Assembly: GCA_021791495.1 (NCBI GenBank)
Contig: JAJYWN010000005.1
Coordinates: forward strand, 1-39,355
Source of the DNA: Bacillota bacterium
GTDB lineage: Bacteria; Bacillota; Sulfobacillia; JAJYWN01
Reading direction: 5' to 3'
DNA length: 39,355 nucleotides
The notes beneath the pieces were generated by a model. The model did no database searches and had not been told where the DNA came from. It worked only from the letters and a program-made list of their open reading frames with translations. Of the stretch, positions 34,947 through 39,355 are shown one piece after another; the first letter of the stretch is position 1; every line of letters begins with the position of its first letter. The position numbers were made by a program, and so were the translations under genes.

Positions 34947-34991
34947 GGCGCCCCTTATCGTGGGCGCCTCAGCTTGTTGGCAGAGGTTGGC
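34947..34991 (-). repeat. Hairpin repeat, copy 2 (just after the AOR gene)
   Basis: On the minus strand AGGCGCCC pairs perfectly with GGGCGCCT (8 bp) around an ACGATAAG-type loop. The outer CAACAA and TTGTTG (reaching 34936) extend the stem by 6 bp beyond a small internal loop. It begins 10 bases after the AOR stop, so it is well placed as a transcript-end structure, though no U-run follows. Direct repeat of copy 1. Confidence 0.65.
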
Positions 34992-35000
34992 TTCTGGAAG

Positions 35001-37058
35001 TCAGGTCTGGCTCACGGCCGGTACTCTGCTGACCTCGGCCAGTTCCCTGGCCAGGTCGGGAAGCCCGGTCATTGCCAGGGCGTTGGGAGAGGGCCGCCCA
35101 CTCTCATCCAGCTCTCTCAGACGATAGTACTCTTCGAGCATGGTCGCCATGTCCGGTCGGTAGCCGGCAGCCGGGCCTTCCTTCAGCGCCTCCGTGAACC
35201 TCCGCGGCAGCCGGTCGTCGGCCTTTCTAGCCCCCATAAGGTAGTTGAGGGCGCGTTTGGCCAGCCAGATGCGGCGACCTTCCGCCATCACGTCGTCCGC
35301 CGTCCACCGGCGCCCTGTGGCCGCGGTCAAGGAATCGACCAGGTCCGTGACCGAGTAGGCAAAGCCACCCAAGAGACACACGATGGCGGACGACCCGAGG
35401 ATCATAGAGAGGTCCTCGCTCTTCACCGTCATGGCGCCTTTTCCGACCGAGGATTTTTCGTCGACGGGCCCCTCCAGTCCCACTTCCGGGTAGAAGGAGA
35501 GGCCCGACTCCAGATTCTGATTCAGGTGGGACCGGTGGCAGGCACCACGCGTGGAAATGGCATAGGCCAGAGCCTGCCCGTGGGAGGCGCGCGGGTCGTG
35601 CATGGGGACGGCCAGACCTTTGACGTGGATGGCGAGGTCCTCTGCCCCGGGGCCCAGCTGCTCAACTAAGTGTCGCACGCCACCACCCAGCATCCGACCG
35701 GCTGTACCGCGACGGCGGGCGATCCGGTGGATCAACTCCAGGACCGGCCCCGGGTCCCCCCAGGTCAACCGGCTCCACCCAAAATCCTCACACCCTGCCG
35801 CGCCATCCCCCACCGGTCCCCGTCTCGCCCCCGACCCAAGCAATCCGCGCTCCACGGCTTCGATGGCCGCGGCCACCACACCTCCGGTGCTGATGGTGTC
35901 CAGACCCAGTCGGTTGCACAGGTCATTGGCCTTGGCCACGGCGGCCACGTCGTCTATCATCAGGAGCGAGCCCAGAGCGGCCACGGTCTCGAATTCCGGA
36001 CCAGGTCCGGACAGCGCGAACGGGCCCTCCGCCACCCGCACTTCGCGCTTGCAGCTGACCGGGCAGCCGAAGCATGTAGCCCGGCCATCCCCCAGTCGAG
36101 CCTGATAGGCCCCGGCGCCCAATCGCTCCAAGCCCTCGTCCCAGGCCCCACGGCGCCAGTTCTGCACTGGAATGGTGCCCAAGTAGATGGCGGCGTCGAA
36201 GTTCACGCTGGTGCCGAAGCTACGGATGGCCTGAAGAGGTATGTGATCCTCGATCCGCGGCAGCAACCGGCGGCGCAGAACGAGCAAGGCACCGTGGTCG
36301 ACCGTAGCGGCGCGGCCACCCCCAGACCACACCACCACGGCCTTGAGGTTCTTTGAACCCATCACCGCACCCATGCCGGTCCGGCCAGCCACATGGCGCC
36401 GGTTGTGCACCACCGCGGCGAAAGGTACCAGGTTCTCACCGGCGGGACCGATGGCCAGAACAGAAGGCGGCCGATTACCGCCCGCTCCAACCCCGGCTTC
36501 GCCGCTCCCCTTCCCAGTGAACCTGTCGTACGTCTCGTAAGTGTCCAGACCCCACAGCTCTGGGCACGCCCGGACAGACACTCCCTCCGGTCTAACCTCC
36601 ACCAAGCTCGGCTGTTCGGCCCGACCAGTGACCACCAAGCCCAGATAGCCTGCCTGCCGCAAGTCGGCGGGCGCGAAACCTCCGAGGTTGGACTCGCCCC
36701 ACAACCCTGTCTGGGGAGAGCGGGCGCAAATGACCATGCGGCTGGTAGCGGGGATGGGCGTCCCCGCCAGAGGCCCCGCCGCGAACACCAGCGGGTTGGC
36801 AGGACCCAGGGGATCGGGAAGTGCGGAGCCGTTGTGGGTGCACCGCAAGAAGACGGACAAGGCCAGACCCGCTCCGCCGGGGAAAAAGGGGGTCGTTCCG
36901 CCCCCCGCTACTCCCCGCCCGACCGCCACTCCCTCTCCGGCTACTACTTCCTCACCGGTCGCCAGGTCCACTGAGGTTTCCCCGATGTGGGCCGTGGTGA
37001 GGTCAATCCAGGCCACCTTGGCCGTGGCCCGCCCGGACTCGGGCGCCACCGGCGTCAT
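35001..37058 (-). CDS. Aldehyde:ferredoxin oxidoreductase family protein (tungsten/molybdopterin)
   Basis: A 685-residue AOR-family enzyme, which oxidises aldehydes to acids with ferredoxin, using a tungsto- or molybdo-bispterin and a [4Fe-4S] cluster. The cluster ligands fit: CFGCPVSC (Cys329, Cys332, Cys336) and a distant Cys561 (SSAIVCLLGG). Pterin-side segments are RTGMGAVMGSKNLKAV (226-241) and GLDTISTGGVVAAAIE. A Gly/Val-rich stretch at about 40-63 lengthens the N-terminal domain. The ATG is one base after the SCP2 gene's TAA, so the two are one operon. The substrate is not predictable; anaerobic metabolism is implied. Confidence 0.92.
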   Translation of the reverse strand: MTPVAPESGRATAKVAWIDLTTAHIGETSVDLATGEEVVAGEGVAVGRGVAGGGTTPFFPGGAGLALSVFLRCTHNGSALPDPLGPANPLVFAAGPLAGTPIPATSRMVICARSPQTGLWGESNLGGFAPADLRQAGYLGLVVTGRAEQPSLVEVRPEGVSVRACPELWGLDTYETYDRFTGKGSGEAGVGAGGNRPPSVLAIGPAGENLVPFAAVVHNRRHVAGRTGMGAVMGSKNLKAVVVWSGGGRAATVDHGALLVLRRRLLPRIEDHIPLQAIRSFGTSVNFDAAIYLGTIPVQNWRRGAWDEGLERLGAGAYQARLGDGRATCFGCPVSCKREVRVAEGPFALSGPGPEFETVAALGSLLMIDDVAAVAKANDLCNRLGLDTISTGGVVAAAIEAVERGLLGSGARRGPVGDGAAGCEDFGWSRLTWGDPGPVLELIHRIARRRGTAGRMLGGGVRHLVEQLGPGAEDLAIHVKGLAVPMHDPRASHGQALAYAISTRGACHRSHLNQNLESGLSFYPEVGLEGPVDEKSSVGKGAMTVKSEDLSMILGSSAIVCLLGGFAYSVTDLVDSLTAATGRRWTADDVMAEGRRIWLAKRALNYLMGARKADDRLPRRFTEALKEGPAAGYRPDMATMLEEYYRLRELDESGRPSPNALAMTGLPDLARELAEVSRVPAVSQT

Positions 37059-37059
37059 C

Positions 37060-37479
37060 TTACATCAGGTCCTCGTAGCCTAATTCCTTAATATGGTTCC
37101 GATACATCTCGAAGGCCGGGTTCAGCAGCGGCAGGAGGCGGATGATCCCCTGGATGGGGCCGCGCACTTTCATCTCTCCCCGGTTGATGGCGGCGATCAG
37201 GTTCACCTTCCCAAGCCAGAAGCGATGGGCCACATCGGCCTTCATCGTCATGTAAACATCCACCGGCTCGGGGGACGGGCCCTCGATCACGTCGAAACCC
37301 GCTCCCGATGTTGGGTCCTTCGCGTTCACGGTGATCGTGGCCTCGGGCTCACTGTACGCGAAGCGGACCTTGATCTTCGCCGCGGCCACTTTGGACCTCA
37401 GATTCGGGTCGACCTGGGCCCGCCGGAAGAACCCTCCAATGCACTCGTAAAGCTGGGCGGCGTCGCGGAAGACAGCCAT
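37060..37479 (-). CDS. SCP2 sterol-binding domain protein
   Basis: A 139-residue protein starting at ATG 37479 behind GGAGGGGGA; the longer open frame upstream reads across the next gene. The sequence fits the SCP-2 lipid-binding fold: KVRFAYSEPEATITVNAKD, then VDVYMTMKADVAHRFWLGKV and NLIAAINRGEMKVRGPIQGI, ending in LLPLLNPAFEMYRNHIKELG. It binds a hydrophobic ligand in a tunnel; the ligand is unknown. Directly coupled to the AOR gene (stop to ATG one base), it may deliver or hold a fatty aldehyde or similar compound; that link is inferred from position only. Confidence 0.85.
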   Translation of the reverse strand: MAVFRDAAQLYECIGGFFRRAQVDPNLRSKVAAAKIKVRFAYSEPEATITVNAKDPTSGAGFDVIEGPSPEPVDVYMTMKADVAHRFWLGKVNLIAAINRGEMKVRGPIQGIIRLLPLLNPAFEMYRNHIKELGYEDLM

Positions 37480-37526
37480 GTTCCCCCTCCTATCGCGGCC
37501 GGCGTGCCTCGCGGCCGGTGTACTTG

Positions 37527-39164
37527 CTATGCTCTCGGGGCCACCGTCCCAGCGCTGTAGGCGATGCGGCCGCCGAGCACGGTTAGTTCCACCTTCAGAT
37601 CCTTGATAGCGTACGGGTCGCAAGCAAGCGGGTTACCGGAGAGCACCACCACGTCGCCCAGTTTGCCCGTTTCGAGGGAGCCGCGACGGCCCTCTTCGAA
37701 AGCCGCGTAGGCGCCTCCCAGGCAGAACAAACGGAGGGCCTCCTCCGCGGTGAGTTTCTCGGCCGGGAACCAGCCGCCCGCCGGGCCACCGTCGACCTTC
37801 TCCCTCGTTACGGCGGCATAGATGCCCAGCAAGGGTTCGAGGGGCTCGACCGGGGCGTCCGACCCACCGGCCGTAGGCACGCCGGCGGCGGCCAGAGACT
37901 TCCAGGCGTAGGAGGTGCGGCAGCGGTCCGCCCCCACCCTCTCCTCGGCCCATCGCATGTCCGTCTGGAGGAACCGGGGTTGGATGTCCGCCACCACCCC
38001 CACCCGTGCGAAGCGGGCAATGAGGTCCTCGCTCATAATCTGGCAATGGACGATGCGGTGCCGGTGGTTGGGCCGCGGGTACTTGGCCAGCGCGGCCTCG
38101 ATGGCGTCTAAGGAATTGTCCATGGCCCGGTCACCGATGGCGTGGATGGCCACCTGCATGCCGGCCGCGTGGGCTTCCGTTACCATCTGCGTGAAAGTCT
38201 CCTGGTCATGGATGGTGAGGCCGCGGTTATCATGGGTCCCCAGGTACGGTTCGCGGAGGGCCGCGGACAGGGCGCCAAGGGAGCCGTCGGCAAACAGTTT
38301 GGTGGCGCCGACCTTGTACAGGTCGTCCCCGTCACCCGTCACCAAGCCGCCCTGCCTTAGTTCGGTCAGGGCGAAGTCTGAAACGTCCTGGTAGACTCGA
38401 ATGGCCCGTCCGTCCGCCGCCAGTTCATGGTACAGGCGGGAGGAGGTCTCAAAGCTACCGGAAGTGCGGATGTCGTCGGGATGGACGGCCACCAGGCCCG
38501 CTGCCAGCGCCCGTTCGATGGCCAGGCCCAAGGCACGCTTCTTCTGCTCGTAGTTGGGCTCCGGTATCTTCCCGTTCACCAAGGCCGCGGCCCGGTCGAT
38601 GAGCACACCCGTGGCCCGGCCCGAGGCGTCTCTCTGAATGTGGCCGCCGGGTGGGTCGGCCGTGGCGTCGGTGATCCCGGCCATCTGGAGGGCCAAGCTG
38701 TTGGCCACCGAGGCGTGCCCGCAGCAGCGGGTCAACAACACCGGGTGCCGCGGCGCCACCAGGTCCAGGTCGTCCCGGGTCGCGAAACGCTTCTCGGCGA
38801 AAAAGTCCTGGTCCCAGCCGCGCCCCAGAATCCACTCACCGGCCGGGACCTGGGCTGCCTTCTCGGCTACCAGGCGTTTCATCTCCGCGATGCTCGGGCA
38901 ATCGTTCAGGCGCAGCCGCTGAACGGCGAACCCATAGCTGTGCAGGTGCATGTGGCTGTCGGTCATGCCGGGGATGGCCGTGCGCCCTTCAAGATTGATT
39001 TTCGCCGCTCCCTTGGGAGCGGCGGCCAGGACGGCGGCGTCGCTGCCGGCGAAGGACACGCGCCCTTCGCTGATCAGGACCGCCTGGGTCGTGGTGCTCT
39101 TAGCGTCGAGAGTGATTACCGTACCACCGTAGAGGGCCATGGAATTGCTGGTCGATGTGCTCAC
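37527..39164 (-). CDS. YtcJ-like metal-dependent amidohydrolase (amidohydrolase 3 family)
   Basis: A 545-residue TIM-barrel hydrolase. The metal motif is DSHMHLHSYG (His71, His73). EWILGRGWDQDFF, CCGHASVANS, ATKLFADGSLGA, VAIHAIGDRAMDNSLDAIE, RIVHCQIM and GGSDAPVEPLEPLLGIYAAVTRE are the typical YtcJ blocks. The C-terminal beta-sandwich returns with GKLGDVVVLSGNPLA. Cleaves an amide or related bond in an unknown small molecule. It lies 47 bases upstream of the SCP2 gene on the same strand, so it may lead the operon. About 190 bases remain before the contig end. Confidence 0.92.
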   Translation of the reverse strand: MSTSTSNSMALYGGTVITLDAKSTTTQAVLISEGRVSFAGSDAAVLAAAPKGAAKINLEGRTAIPGMTDSHMHLHSYGFAVQRLRLNDCPSIAEMKRLVAEKAAQVPAGEWILGRGWDQDFFAEKRFATRDDLDLVAPRHPVLLTRCCGHASVANSLALQMAGITDATADPPGGHIQRDASGRATGVLIDRAAALVNGKIPEPNYEQKKRALGLAIERALAAGLVAVHPDDIRTSGSFETSSRLYHELAADGRAIRVYQDVSDFALTELRQGGLVTGDGDDLYKVGATKLFADGSLGALSAALREPYLGTHDNRGLTIHDQETFTQMVTEAHAAGMQVAIHAIGDRAMDNSLDAIEAALAKYPRPNHRHRIVHCQIMSEDLIARFARVGVVADIQPRFLQTDMRWAEERVGADRCRTSYAWKSLAAAGVPTAGGSDAPVEPLEPLLGIYAAVTREKVDGGPAGGWFPAEKLTAEEALRLFCLGGAYAAFEEGRRGSLETGKLGDVVVLSGNPLACDPYAIKDLKVELTVLGGRIAYSAGTVAPRA

Positions 39165-39355
39165 GGGGCGCCCGCCTTTCCTTTCATGTCGAGTCGCTTA
39201 ACCTTTGGCAACTTCGCCACCCCGCCGAGATGTTCCTCCGGCAACCCGTGGCGCCGCTGCCGGGGGGGGGGGGGGGCGGGGGGGGGGGGGGGGCGCGGCG
39301 GCGCGGCGGCCCGGGGGCAGAACCCCGGGGGGCGCCCTGGGCAAGGGACGGGCCC
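39165..39355. other. Contig end with poly-G tracts (probable sequencing artefact)
   Basis: After the amidohydrolase start (39164) about 80 ordinary bases follow. From about 39261 the sequence becomes long G runs (about 15 and 17 in a row, broken by one C) and then GC-only text rich in CGG and GGGGCC. Poly-G is the typical false call of two-colour Illumina chemistry when signal is lost. No gene can be supported there. Confidence 0.8.

Larger units (their letters stand above)
34309..35000. other. 692-base non-coding, repeat-rich region
   Basis: No protein is supported on either strand between the AOR stop and the pseudo-amidase start; frames of 60-130 codons here lack family features. It holds two direct hairpin repeats (34375-34421, 34947-34991), a perfect 21-bp inverted repeat (34554-34574, 34810-34830) and a palindrome ATACCC-N5-GGGTAT (34778-34794), listed separately. 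The minus strand just upstream of GTG 34308 is purine-rich (GGAAAGGGG), a possible ribosome site. Confidence 0.6.

Noticed and set aside
34793-35032. 79-codon plus-strand frame with a Cys-Gly-Cys segment behind GGAGGGAGG-like sequence
   Set aside because: No family resemblance, it crosses the repeat elements and runs into the antisense AOR gene.

Overview
The window is a high-GC bacterial chromosome segment, probably from an anaerobic, possibly spore-forming member of the Bacillota (Firmicutes). The evidence is a complete PyrR-controlled pyr operon with two RNA attenuators, a YlyA/YteA-type TraR/DksA protein, class 1B dihydroorotate dehydrogenase (PyrD/PyrK), LL-diaminopimelate aminotransferase, RqcH, a tungsten/molybdenum aldehyde:ferredoxin oxidoreductase, and frequent GTG/TTG starts behind GGAGG sites. 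Genus cannot be assigned from the sequence alone.

Layout. 1-1291 (minus): dapF and the 5' part of dapL (lysine/meso-DAP synthesis), running off the left edge. 1697-5408 (minus): a SERCA-like Ca2+ P-type ATPase and a DUF1405 membrane protein. 5475-9563 (plus): an MBL-fold hydrolase, a TIGR04076-like protein, and rqcH, whose conserved N-terminus implies an ATC start codon. 9564-11030: a scar with a frameshifted, 5'-truncated IS1634-type transposase and a fragment of a GNAT acetyltransferase gene. 11031-21910 (minus): pyrR-pyrB-pyrC-carA-carB-pyrK-pyrD-pyrF-pyrE, the whole route to UMP, with one PyrR-type attenuator before pyrR and a second before pyrB. 22344-25956 (plus): a peptide-type ABC transporter (lipoprotein and two permeases, no ATPase). 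25983-28595 (minus): DUF5665, ylyA-like, lspA, rluD-like. 28688-31200 (minus): an alanine-racemase-like gene overlapping a FemAB-type peptidoglycan-bridge transferase. 31392-32081 (plus): an orphan NarL/LuxR response regulator. 32188-34308 (minus): a protein with a copper-amine-oxidase-like N-terminal domain, a long Glu-Pro-rich repeat stalk and a degenerate Amidase_3 domain. 34309-35000: a repeat-rich non-coding segment. 35001-39164 (minus): AOR, an SCP2-domain protein and a YtcJ-like amidohydrolase. The last ~90 bases are poly-G and look like a poor contig end.

The order ylyA-lspA-rluD-pyrR-pyr genes-rqcH-Ca2+ ATPase resembles the Bacillus subtilis region ylyA-lspA-ylyB-pyr-yloA-yloB, so this is an old conserved neighbourhood into which the ABC transporter and the insertion-sequence debris have entered. 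The most unusual items are the Amidase_3 domain that has lost most predicted zinc/catalytic residues, the implied ATC start of rqcH, the repeat-bounded non-coding segment at 34375-34991, and glycine/asparagine-rich inserts in several housekeeping enzymes including CarB and PyrE.
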